In this document: piece after piece, positions 18,554 through 26,745 of the stretch
How positions within the stretch are numbered: the stretch's first letter is position 1
Layout of the letters: each line of letters begins with the position of its first letter
DNA from: Aristaeella hokkaidonensis
GTDB lineage: Bacteria > Bacillota > Clostridia > Christensenellales > Aristaeellaceae
Length of the DNA: 64,000 nucleotides
Direction of reading: 5' to 3'
Assembly: GCF_018128945.1 (NCBI RefSeq)
Contig: NZ_CP068393.1
Location: forward strand, 2,790,001-2,854,000
Program-made: the position numbers and the translations under genes
The notes under the pieces: generated by a model
What the model was told of the DNA's origin: nothing
Databases searched by the model: none
What the model saw: only the letters and a program-made list of their open reading frames with translations

Positions 18554-19561
18554 ATGATGATCCATAGGGATATATTACTGGACGTACAGCATCTGACAAA
18601 ATATTTCAGCACTTCAAACGGAATGCTTCATGCAGTGGATGATGTATCGTTTCAGATTGAACGTGGAAAAACTCTGGGAATTGTAGGAGAATCCGGTTGC
18701 GGAAAGTCCACTATTGGACGGACGATTCTGCGACTGCTTGAGCCGACAGCTGGAACGGTGATCTTTGACGGTGTCGATTTGGCTACGCTCAGCAAAAAAG
18801 AACTTCGAGAAACCCGTCAGAAAATGCAGATAATCTTTCAGGATCCGTTTTCATCCCTGGATCCCAGAATGACAGTTAGCCAGACGATTGCAGAGCCTTT
18901 GAAACTGCATGGTATTATCAAGGATAAGAAAGACCGCGAAAAACGGGTTTTGGAGTTGATGGATACTGTTGGTCTGGCAGAGCGGCTTTATGATACTTAT
19001 CCGCATGAACTGGACGGTGGACGCAGACAACGGATTGGTATAGCTCGGGCGTTGGCGATGAAACCGAAGTTTATTGTATGTGATGAACCGGTATCTGCGC
19101 TCGATGTATCAATCCAAGCTCAGATCCTGAATCTGATGAAGGATATACAGCAACAGGAAAACTTGACATATATTTTTATTACCCATGATCTTTCCGTGGT
19201 GAATCATTTTGCAGATGATATTGCTGTAATGTATATGGGTCGGATGGTAGAAAAAGCACCTTCAGAAGTATTGTTCGAGCGACCGATTCATCCTTATACA
19301 CAGGCACTTCTTTCGGCTATTCCTGTTCCGGATATCCATCATGAGATGAAAAGGATTGTCCTCACGGGAGAGGTAACTTCTCCGATTGATCCCAAACCCG
19401 TATGCCGGTTTTCTGCCAGATGTCCTTCTGCCGGAGATGAGTGCTTGAAATGCGAACCTGTTTTGACAGAAACAGAACCGGATCATTGGGTGGCGTGTCA
19501 TATGAATGTCCAGACAGTACGTGATACAGAATACAATCAGGATAACAGTAAAGAACGATAA
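18554..19561 (+). CDS. oppF: ABC importer ATPase, OppF/DppF family
   Basis: 335 residues. Walker [10 protein letters not shown] and Walker [13 protein letters not shown] are intact. The ABC signature reads ELDGGRRQR, with Asp where most family members have Ser. The C-terminal cysteine cluster [14 protein letters not shown] is present. The start is ATG 18554 with AGGGG at 18543-18547; an in-frame ATG 60 bases upstream lies inside oppD and has no site. Last gene of the importer; ManC follows 36 bases later. Confidence 0.9.
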   Translation: MMIHRDILLDVQHLTKYFSTSNGMLHAVDDVSFQIERGKTLGIVGESGCGKSTIGRTILRLLEPTAGTVIFDGVDLATLSKKELRETRQKMQIIFQDPFSSLDPRMTVSQTIAEPLKLHGIIKDKKDREKRVLELMDTVGLAERLYDTYPHELDGGRRQRIGIARALAMKPKFIVCDEPVSALDVSIQAQILNLMKDIQQQENLTYIFITHDLSVVNHFADDIAVMYMGRMVEKAPSEVLFERPIHPYTQALLSAIPVPDIHHEMKRIVLTGEVTSPIDPKPVCRFSARCPSAGDECLKCEPVLTETEPDHWVACHMNVQTVRDTEYNQDNSKER

Positions 19562-19563
19562 AA

Positions 19564-19600
19564 GGAGGAAAGCCGGGAACATACCCGGTAAGGTTTTATG
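19564..19600 (+). promoter_or_regulatory. Shine-Dalgarno site separated from the manC start by a GC hairpin
   Basis: GGAGG at 19564-19568 lies 29 bases before the ATG at 19598, too far for normal initiation. Between them CCGGG (19573-19577) pairs with CCCGG (19584-19588) around AACATA. When folded, the gap shrinks to about 13 bases. A weak TAAGG sits just after the hairpin. The same layout precedes rfbD. Confidence 0.45.
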
Positions 19601-20932
19601 AATATTATTCTTTTAAGCGGTGGTTCCGGAAAACGGTTATGGCCATTATCCAACAATGTACGATCCAAACAGTTCCTGAAGATCTTCAGGAAGACAGATG
19701 GCACAAAAGAGTCCATGGCACAGCGGATGTACCGGATGATCAAAGAAGTGGACAATGATGCTACTGTCACGATTGCCACGAGCGAGAACCAGATTCCTCA
19801 GATCAGGGCGCAGCTTGGGGAGAACGTCGGGATCAGCGTGGAACCGACGAGAAGGGATACTTTTCCGGCAATCGCATTGGCTGCAGCATTCCTGAGGGAA
19901 AACGGAGTGGGAAAGGATGAACCGGTTATCGTCTGTCCTGTGGATCCCTATGTGGAGTCTGACTACTTTGAATGCCTGAAGGAATTGAGTGACGAAGCCG
20001 GGAAGGAAAACGCTGCCTGTCTTACGCTAATGGGAATAGAACCGACCTATCCGAGTGAAAAGTATGGATATATTATTCCCTGTTCTTCCGGTCATATCGC
20101 TGCTGTTTCGGAATTCAAGGAAAAGCCTTCCATGGAAACTGCGGAGAAGTATATTGCTGCCGGCGCATTATGGAATGGCGGTGTTTTCGCGTTTAAACTG
20201 TCCTATGTACTTGATATTGCACAATCCATTTTCGGTACCTGTGATTATCAGGAACTATATGATCATTATGCGGATTGTCCCAAGATCTCCTTTGACTATG
20301 CTGTAGTGGAAAAGGAGAAAAGTATCAATGTGGTTCGCTTTGCGGGAGCATGGAAAGATCTGGGCACCTGGAATACGCTGACAGAAGCAATGGACGAAGC
20401 GACAACGGGAAACGCAGTTGCAGATTCCTGTAACAACACGCATGTGATCAATGAGCTGGGTATTCCGGTCATTGCGCTGGGAGTTGAGGATGCGGTCATC
20501 GCCGCTACGCCGGACGGGATTCTGGTAAGTACAAAGGAAAAAAGCCCGGAGCTCAAGTCTTTTGTTGCGGACAGCCGGCCGATGTATGAACGTCGCGGTT
20601 GGGGAGAATACAAGGTTCTTGATTACAAAAGCCACCAGGACGGGAATAACAGTCTGGTTAAGGAACTGATTCTGACACAGGGACAGCATATCTCATACCA
20701 GCGGCATAAGCACAGGATGGAAGTCTGGACTTTTACCGAGGGAACTGGTGAGCTTATCCTGGACGGGGAGGTTAAACCGGTCAGTCGGGGAGACGTGGCA
20801 GTGATCCGGGCCGGCATGAAGCATGCCATCCGGGCTGTCAGCGAGCTTCATATCATTGAGGTTCAGATCGGAAGTGAGCTGACAGAGGACGATATTGAGC
20901 GGCTGGATTGGGATTGGGGTACCAGAGAGTAA
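19598..20932 (+). CDS. manC: Mannose-1-phosphate guanylyltransferase (type II, with C-terminal cupin)
   Basis: 444 residues, close to the usual size for the two-domain family. The N-terminal pyrophosphorylase signature is LLSGGSGKRLWPLS; then EPTRRDTFPAIALAA, a lysine in FKEKPS and AAGALWNGGVFAFK. The C-terminal mannose-6-phosphate-isomerase-type cupin has YQRHKHRMEVW and GDVAVIRAGMKHA. It makes GDP-mannose from mannose 1-phosphate and GTP, in the cytoplasm, and may also isomerise fructose 6-phosphate. GDP-mannose would feed the GT4 or dolichol-phosphate-mannose-synthase-like transferases in the window. Translation initiation may depend on a hairpin, described separately. Confidence 0.93.
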   Translation: MNIILLSGGSGKRLWPLSNNVRSKQFLKIFRKTDGTKESMAQRMYRMIKEVDNDATVTIATSENQIPQIRAQLGENVGISVEPTRRDTFPAIALAAAFLRENGVGKDEPVIVCPVDPYVESDYFECLKELSDEAGKENAACLTLMGIEPTYPSEKYGYIIPCSSGHIAAVSEFKEKPSMETAEKYIAAGALWNGGVFAFKLSYVLDIAQSIFGTCDYQELYDHYADCPKISFDYAVVEKEKSINVVRFAGAWKDLGTWNTLTEAMDEATTGNAVADSCNNTHVINELGIPVIALGVEDAVIAATPDGILVSTKEKSPELKSFVADSRPMYERRGWGEYKVLDYKSHQDGNNSLVKELILTQGQHISYQRHKHRMEVWTFTEGTGELILDGEVKPVSRGDVAVIRAGMKHAIRAVSELHIIEVQIGSELTEDDIERLDWDWGTRE

Positions 20933-21175
20933 GCAGAGATTTTTCATATAATATAAATAAGTACAGGTTTGAAAACCGAAAGGATACAGTATTCGAAGGC
21001 TGAATGCTTATACTGGATAAAACGACAATGGTATTCATGTTTTGACTGCAAGAGAATTGCCGTGTGGGACAGGAGAAAACTTGTATTCCTGAAGAGCAAG
21101 AAGATGCATTAACATATACAAACGGTTAGGAACAGACACAGATTAATTCATAGTTACAACAATGAAAGGCTGTGA

Positions 21176-23698
21176 ATGAACATGACCCCCCAAAAGCGTC
21201 TGAGAAGGCTGACATGGAGTATCTTTCCTGTATTCTGTATGGTTTTTACTCTCTTCGGTTATGGACCAGCAGAGCTGTACTTTTCCAACCAAGGAAGTGA
21301 AGAGTTCTGGTTCGCATTCAGTGAAATATTGTGGCCGGTTGTGTTCATCGGCCTGGGAGTATTTATTGTTGTTTTAGGATTGCTGATGGTACTTCCAACA
21401 AAGGGCTACCATTATGCTTTGGCGACGATCATGGCAGTATCTGTGTTGATGCTTGTTCAGACACTTTTTCTGCCAAACAATTACGGGTCTCTGAATGGGA
21501 CTCAAATAGACTGGAATCAGTATACGGGACGCCTGATCTATAATACAGTTATCTGGCTTGCAGTTATTGCCGGAGCGATTTTCTGGGCGATTCGAAACTG
21601 GATCGGGTTCAGGAGTTGGATGCGAATTGCTGCCGTAATCTTGCTGTTCATTCAAGCAGTCATATTAGTCATAACGGGAGTAACAAATTCTGGCAGGAAA
21701 GCGGAAAAAGAAATTGAAAATGTTTATTTAACGACAAACAATCTTTACACAGTATCAGATAATGAGAACACAATTGTCTTTGTTCTGGATGCATTTGATT
21801 CGCAAATTATGTGTGATCTTCTTGAGGAATATCCGGAAGAATTGACATCAATCTTTAAGGATTTTACGTTTTATCATAATACAAACGGCGGAGCAACTCG
21901 AACAAAATACGCAATTCCTTATATTCTGACCGGAAAAACAAATGATACAGGCGGAACTTATGCTGAATATTTAAAAGAAAGCTTTCAGGAATCCCCATTA
22001 TTCAAAGAACTGCGGACAGGAAAATACAACACAGGCTTCTTTACAGAATATGGATATGTGGATCGGACTCAGACGGATGCTATTGAAAATCTATCATCCG
22101 GGGGAATGCATACCACATCAGAATGGGGTCTTTCTCAGAGTGTTCTGAAAATGACTGCATTTAAATATATGCCGCATATATTAAAGCCATTTTTCTGGAT
22201 GTACAGTTTTGAATTGGCACAATGGCGCGGAGGCAGTTCTGAGGCAACAGCATATAAAATAGATGATATACAGTTTTATCAACAACTTCGGGAAAAAAAG
22301 CTTGCTTTTGTGAGTGGAAAACCGGCGTTTCGTTTTATTCATCTGCGTGGTGCACATGGGCCATTTACAATGGATGAAAACATGAATTCCATTCCTCATG
22401 AACAAGGAACAGAGAAACAACAGGCGTTAGGGTCGCTTCGTATTGTGTCTGAATATATAGAACAATTAAAGGACCAGGGTGTCTATGACAATACTAATAT
22501 CATTATTCTGGCGGATCATGGCGATAAGGGATATGTAAAGCCCAATTATGAGCAAAACCCTTTGCTAATGATAAAAATGATGCATGAGAACAAGGATTTT
22601 TCTGTTTCGGATTTAAGTCTGAGCTATCTGAATATATCTGGAATGATAGCAGAGCTACTGCGAAACGGTTTTATCAGGATAGAAGATTATGAGGTGGAGG
22701 GTGCACGATATTTTTATGTTGGGGCAGAGAGTAATAATTCTTATCACCTGATTGAATATGCATCACATGGAAAAGCATATGATGCCAGCAGTTATTATGC
22801 TACGGGGCATGATTATGAATATCAGAATAATGATATAACCTATAATCTTGGAACAATTCTTTACTTTGGAGAAGCAGGCGGTTCAACTGCTAAAAGGTAT
22901 TTTGTCAAAGGCTTTTCATATCCGGAATCGTCTTATGTCTGGACGAGTGATAATGAGGTCAAATTGCAGTTTGATCTGGGGCTTGTGGAAAAGGATCTGG
23001 CGTTGTCTTTCGATTATGTGGCTGTATCGAAAAAGCCGCAGAGAGTATATATTTATGCTGGAGATCAGTTGATTGCGAGCTATATAGCTCAAAAGGCAGA
23101 AAAAAAGGATTTTATTATTCCCAAAGAGTCTGTAAAAGAGGGAATTCTGAATATTACATTCAAACTGCCGGATGCACTTAGTTCTCTGAAAGCAGGAACC
23201 GGTATTGATGGACGTATAACATGTCTTGCGCTAAAAAGTATCCTAATAGATGTGAGCGATTATCCTTTTGAAGAGGATAAACAATTATGTATTAAAAACT
23301 ATTCGCTTGGAGAAGAGATAACTTTTGGTTCAGATGGAAATATGGGAGAATATGCAATCAGTGGTATCAGCAATGATCATTGGACAAACAGCAAGAATGT
23401 GACGATGAAGCTGTATGATGTTCATGCAGATTCCGATCTTGAATTTGTCTTCTCTTATCGATATATTAATAGTGGGGAGCAACATGTTACGGTTTTTGCC
23501 AATAAAGAACAGATTGCTGATTATGTCGCAACTGAACCGGAAGAAAAAATTCTGATTATTCCCAAATCTATCATTTCTAATGATGTGATCTCTATTGAGA
23601 TTAATTTTCCGGACGCAACACCAGGAAGTAAGGATAAACGAGAACGTGCGCTGTGGATAAAACGAGTAGTGATACGAGAAGCCGAGTTGCTACAATAG
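21176..23698 (+). CDS. Second LtaS-like membrane phosphotransferase with tandem C-terminal beta modules
   Basis: 840 residues, a full-length paralogue of 4572-7103: the same N-terminal helices (FCMVFTLFGYGPAELYFSN), the metal-ligand motif VLDAFDS, the candidate nucleophile in GGATRTKYAIPYIL, LRGAHGPF and LADHGD, and the same pair of C-terminal beta modules. All catalytic positions visible in the first copy are kept, so both are probably active, perhaps on different polymers or at different times. AAAGG lies six bases before ATG 21176. The 243 bases upstream contain no promoter I can defend. Like its paralogue it is AT-rich compared with the later half of the window. Confidence 0.8.
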   Translation: MNMTPQKRLRRLTWSIFPVFCMVFTLFGYGPAELYFSNQGSEEFWFAFSEILWPVVFIGLGVFIVVLGLLMVLPTKGYHYALATIMAVSVLMLVQTLFLPNNYGSLNGTQIDWNQYTGRLIYNTVIWLAVIAGAIFWAIRNWIGFRSWMRIAAVILLFIQAVILVITGVTNSGRKAEKEIENVYLTTNNLYTVSDNENTIVFVLDAFDSQIMCDLLEEYPEELTSIFKDFTFYHNTNGGATRTKYAIPYILTGKTNDTGGTYAEYLKESFQESPLFKELRTGKYNTGFFTEYGYVDRTQTDAIENLSSGGMHTTSEWGLSQSVLKMTAFKYMPHILKPFFWMYSFELAQWRGGSSEATAYKIDDIQFYQQLREKKLAFVSGKPAFRFIHLRGAHGPFTMDENMNSIPHEQGTEKQQALGSLRIVSEYIEQLKDQGVYDNTNIIILADHGDKGYVKPNYEQNPLLMIKMMHENKDFSVSDLSLSYLNISGMIAELLRNGFIRIEDYEVEGARYFYVGAESNNSYHLIEYASHGKAYDASSYYATGHDYEYQNNDITYNLGTILYFGEAGGSTAKRYFVKGFSYPESSYVWTSDNEVKLQFDLGLVEKDLALSFDYVAVSKKPQRVYIYAGDQLIASYIAQKAEKKDFIIPKESVKEGILNITFKLPDALSSLKAGTGIDGRITCLALKSILIDVSDYPFEEDKQLCIKNYSLGEEITFGSDGNMGEYAISGISNDHWTNSKNVTMKLYDVHADSDLEFVFSYRYINSGEQHVTVFANKEQIADYVATEPEEKILIIPKSIISNDVISIEINFPDATPGSKDKRERALWIKRVVIREAELLQ

Positions 23699-23752
23699 GG
23701 TTTAGTGAGGTTGGTAACTGATTATAATCATTCTGGCCTGTGAGGATAATTA

Positions 23753-24781
23753 ATGAGAGAAGCTGTTTTGCCATTTCTGGGGTATGCAATTCTGCAATTG
23801 ATCGTGATTGTTGCGGGGTTGAATATCATCGGAGAAAAAGAAATAAGATGGACGGGACTCCTGAAATCATGGATAACGGGACAGATGCTGCTTTTTGCGG
23901 CTCTTCAGGTACTTGCTGTATCAATGATTCTGCTTCGTTGGGAATTCAGTGTTCTGTTCTGGACGTTCTGCGGTGTTGTTATTGTTCTCTTCGGACTAGG
24001 AATCAGAAAAATCAAAAGAATTAAACTGACTATACACAAATTATCCCCGATTGCTCTCGTTTTTCTTGTGGCTTCCATACTTCTTATTCTGTCGCAGGCG
24101 GGTATCTATTTCTTTGGGATGCACTTGGATGAAGATGATGCCCGATGGCTGGCCGAAGCGAATGATGCGATAGAAACCGGTGATATGATGACGAGAAGTT
24201 ATCATACAGGTGAATTGCTCGGAAAATTTGCTGAAATGCGGGACGTGGTATCCCCCTGGCCGATGCTGTTTGCAATACTGTCACGTGTTCTTTTTACCCG
24301 TGTCTCCATTGTTGCACATACTATTTATCCAACGGTAGAGATTATTCTGGTATATGGAATTTATTATCTGATAGCCTCAGAACTACTGCAAAAATCAGAA
24401 GCCCGACTGACTTTTGTTCTGTTTGCGGCGCTGATCCAATATTTTTACGGTGGTTCGGTATACACACAGGGAACATTCTCTCTGATACGGATCTGGCAGG
24501 GAAAAGCATCTGTTGCGGCGGTTATTATCCCCTTGCTGTTCTATTTCTTTATCAGTGTTAACAAAAAGAACAGAACACGGGACTGGATATACATTGCACT
24601 GGTTGGACTGGCAGGCTGTCTAATGTCCGGTATGGGGATCAGTATTACACTGATTCTGATCGGAGTGTATGGAGTGTATAATATTCTGGCATATCAAAAC
24701 TGGAAGCGGATTCCTTTCTTTATTGTATCAGTGATCCCATCGCTTGCTTTCGCATTGACTTACTATTGTCTTAAGGGGTGA
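23753..24781 (+). CDS. Polytopic membrane protein, N-terminal part (GT-C-like, DUF6077-like; possibly frameshifted)
   Basis: 342 residues and about nine membrane helices. The loop MHLDEDDARWLAEAN, with its acidic cluster near residue 124, resembles the catalytic outer loop of GT-C-type or DUF6077-type membrane proteins, which use lipid-linked sugar donors. The frame ends at LKG-stop and the next gene begins four bases earlier in another frame, continuing with further helices and an outer domain. The two parts look like one protein of about 595 residues split at the GGGG run at 24774-24777. It may be one broken gene, a frameshifted read, or a coupled pair. Family naming is tentative. Confidence 0.6.
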   Translation: MREAVLPFLGYAILQLIVIVAGLNIIGEKEIRWTGLLKSWITGQMLLFAALQVLAVSMILLRWEFSVLFWTFCGVVIVLFGLGIRKIKRIKLTIHKLSPIALVFLVASILLILSQAGIYFFGMHLDEDDARWLAEANDAIETGDMMTRSYHTGELLGKFAEMRDVVSPWPMLFAILSRVLFTRVSIVAHTIYPTVEIILVYGIYYLIASELLQKSEARLTFVLFAALIQYFYGGSVYTQGTFSLIRIWQGKASVAAVIIPLLFYFFISVNKKNRTRDWIYIALVGLAGCLMSGMGISITLILIGVYGVYNILAYQNWKRIPFFIVSVIPSLAFALTYYCLKG

Positions 24782-25542
24782 TCGGGATGATAGAAGAAGT
24801 CAGCATGACATTCAATGGGAACTGGTATCTCATTATCATGGGGATAGCGGTTCTGGCAGGCTTGATATGCTGTAAAGGAAAGAGAAAACTCTTCTTTGTT
24901 CCTGCTGTAATTATTTCTGCAGTGATTCTCAATCCTCTGATGTACGAGTTCTGGAACAAGTTCAGTGCATATGGATACTGGCGGTTGTTATGGATCCTGC
25001 CAGTGGTTCCGGCGTGCGCCATGATTCCGGCATATGCTGTTGAATGGACAAAAAATAATGTCGTCAGGATTGTGGCTGTCGGAATAGCGGTTGCAGTGTT
25101 TGTTTTTGGCGGGTCTATTGTCTTTAGCCTTTGGAACACTCATTTTGCAGAGGCAACCAATCCGGACAAACTGCCGGATTCAGTCGTAAAAGTGGGAGAA
25201 GCGCTTCTGGAAATAAACGAGCAGCCGTATGTGGTAACGGACAGTTCGTTAAGCCAATATCTTCGGCAGTATTCAGGAAAAATCCATTCAATGTATTCCC
25301 GTGACGTTGTCTTTGAAGGAGCAAATTCACCTCAGGCTAAGGAAACGTATGAGAATCTCGCTTCATCGCAGGGGGATATGGACATTGTTGCACGGAATAT
25401 GATGTCTTACGGTTATCAATATCTGGTGACGAACAATAGTGATGAAGCAAGAAAAGCTAAAATTGAAGCGGCAGGGTTTTCATTTGTCCGGCAAGTAAAT
25501 GGATATGGCATTTACAGGATAGAAGATACAGTCATGGACTGA
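24778..25542 (+). CDS. Polytopic membrane protein, C-terminal part, continuing the preceding gene in another frame
   Basis: 254 residues from GTG 24778 (overlapping the upstream TGA) or ATG 24787. About four membrane helices are followed by a soluble outer domain of about 130 residues, including EQPYVVTDSSLSQYLRQYSG and a closing YGYQYLVTNNSDEA segment like those ending GT-C membrane enzymes. It has no good Shine-Dalgarno site of its own, which favours either coupling or a frameshift from the preceding gene. One extra G in the run at 24774-24777 would join the frames into one protein. Function unknown; probably sugar transfer at the outer face of the membrane. Confidence 0.55.
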   Translation: MIGMIEEVSMTFNGNWYLIIMGIAVLAGLICCKGKRKLFFVPAVIISAVILNPLMYEFWNKFSAYGYWRLLWILPVVPACAMIPAYAVEWTKNNVVRIVAVGIAVAVFVFGGSIVFSLWNTHFAEATNPDKLPDSVVKVGEALLEINEQPYVVTDSSLSQYLRQYSGKIHSMYSRDVVFEGANSPQAKETYENLASSQGDMDIVARNMMSYGYQYLVTNNSDEARKAKIEAAGFSFVRQVNGYGIYRIEDTVMD

Positions 25543-25619
25543 TAACTGTAACGCTTGAGATACACTGTATAAGAAGCATATGCTCACAAAGAGTATGCAT
25601 TATATACCATATAAAAAAC

Positions 25620-25654
25620 AGGAGGCCGGTGCAGAACCGGGGGAAAAAGACATG
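25620..25654 (+). promoter_or_regulatory. Shine-Dalgarno site separated from the rfbD start by a GC hairpin
   Basis: AGGAGG at 25620-25625 is 26 bases from ATG 25652. CCGGT (25626-25630) pairs with ACCGG (25636-25640) around GCAGA, directly after the site. Folded, the spacing falls to about 11 bases. A second purine run, GGGAAAAAGAC, lies between hairpin and start. This is the same layout as before manC. Confidence 0.45.
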
Positions 25655-26587
25655 AAGATTTTTGTGACTGGCGTAGGTGGACAGCTCGGACATGATGTGA
25701 TGAATGCGTTAGTATTGAAAGGACACGAAGGGATCGGATCTGATATCCAGCTGGTCTACAGCGGTGTGAATGACGGATCGGCTGTAACAAAGGCACAGTA
25801 TGTTCAGCTGGATATTACGGATCGGGAAGCAGTAGAAAAGGTAATGACGGAAATCAAACCGGATGCTGTGATTCATTGCGCGGCATGGACAAATGTGGAT
25901 GGAGCAGAAGATCCTGCAAATCAGCCGATTGTCCACAGGATTAATGCTGAAGGTACGCAGAATATTGCAGAGGCGGCTAAAGCCATTGACGCAAAGATGC
26001 TCTATATCTCGACTGATTATGTGTTTGACGGCCAGGGGGAGCGCCCGTGGGAACCGGATGACAAGTGTTATGCACCGCTGAATGTCTATGGGCAGAGCAA
26101 ACTGGACGGCGAACTGGCGGTTTCCGGTATTTTGAAAAAGTTCTTTATCGTCCGTATTGCCTGGGTCTTCGGACTGAATGGCAAGAACTTCATTAAGACG
26201 ATGATTAATGTAGGCAAAACTCATCCACAGGTTCGTGTTGTGGACGATCAGATCGGTACGCCGACTTATACCAGGGATCTGGCCAGACTGTTGGTGGATA
26301 TGATTGAAACGGAGAAGTATGGATATTACCATGCGACGAATGCTGAATCCAAGTCCGGAGAGTATATTTCCTGGGCCGATCTGGCAGAGGAAGCTTATCA
26401 CGCAGCCGGTATGGACGTGAAGGTCGGCCGGGTCAGTACAGCAGAATACGGGCTGTCTGTGGCAGCCAGACCTTTCAATAGTCGGCTTGACAAGTCCAAG
26501 CTTGAGAAAGCAGGATTTATGCCGTTGCCGGACTGGCGGGATGCGGTAGCCAGATATGTGGCGGAGGCAGGATTGAAAGCAGAATAA
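25652..26587 (+). CDS. rfbD: dTDP-4-dehydrorhamnose reductase
   Basis: 311 residues of the extended SDR fold: nucleotide motif GVGGQLG at the N-terminus, STDYVFDG, and the catalytic pair in YGQSKLDGE. It reduces dTDP-4-keto-L-rhamnose to dTDP-L-rhamnose in the cytoplasm using NADPH. The start is ATG 25652, where the family homology begins; 24 extra upstream codons in frame contain the Shine-Dalgarno and hairpin region and are not protein. The earlier steps (RmlA, RmlB, RmlC) are not in the window. Its product, or its pathway precursors, could feed the rhamnosyltransferase-like GT2s downstream. Confidence 0.92.
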   Translation: MKIFVTGVGGQLGHDVMNALVLKGHEGIGSDIQLVYSGVNDGSAVTKAQYVQLDITDREAVEKVMTEIKPDAVIHCAAWTNVDGAEDPANQPIVHRINAEGTQNIAEAAKAIDAKMLYISTDYVFDGQGERPWEPDDKCYAPLNVYGQSKLDGELAVSGILKKFFIVRIAWVFGLNGKNFIKTMINVGKTHPQVRVVDDQIGTPTYTRDLARLLVDMIETEKYGYYHATNAESKSGEYISWADLAEEAYHAAGMDVKVGRVSTAEYGLSVAARPFNSRLDKSKLEKAGFMPLPDWRDAVARYVAEAGLKAE

Positions 26588-26654
26588 CGGGTCAGATCCA
26601 AGAATAATACTACGGACGGGTGATAAGAGCGCAGGCTACATTGTCTGTACATTT

Positions 26655-26701
26655 TGCGTTTTTTCTGTTTGCGGATGAAGGCACAAATAGACAAAAACGC
26701 A
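26655..26701. promoter_or_regulatory. Inverted repeat overlapping the -35 box of the first winged-helix/LicC/LicA gene
   Basis: The left arm at 26655-26671 begins TGCGTTTTT; the right arm at 26684-26701 ends AAAAACGCA. About 16 positions pair, with one gap and one mismatch, around a 12-base centre. The right arm covers the -35 box at 26688-26693. A T7 run follows at 26702-26708, so it could also be a weak terminator for rfbD. An operator role is suggested by a similar arrangement before the paralogue at 57879. Confidence 0.5.
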
Positions 26702-26716
26702 TTTTTTTAGTATGAT
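26688..26716 (+). promoter_or_regulatory. Strong sigma-A promoter for the winged-helix/LicC/LicA and BCCT genes
   Basis: TAGACA at 26688-26693 and TATGAT at 26711-26716 with a 17-base spacer, each one base from consensus. Transcription would start near 26723, about 23 bases before the GTG start. Confidence 0.65.
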
Positions 26717-26745
26717 GTTCACGAAATGATGAAAGGGGGATGTTC

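Noticed and set aside
20933..21175. Promoter search before the second LtaS-like gene
   Set aside because: TTGACT and TTGAAA boxes are present but none has a matching -10 box at 16-18 bases.
25580..25651. N-terminal extension of the rfbD protein
   Set aside because: The extra 24 codons contain the Shine-Dalgarno and hairpin sequence and fall before the conserved Rossmann start.
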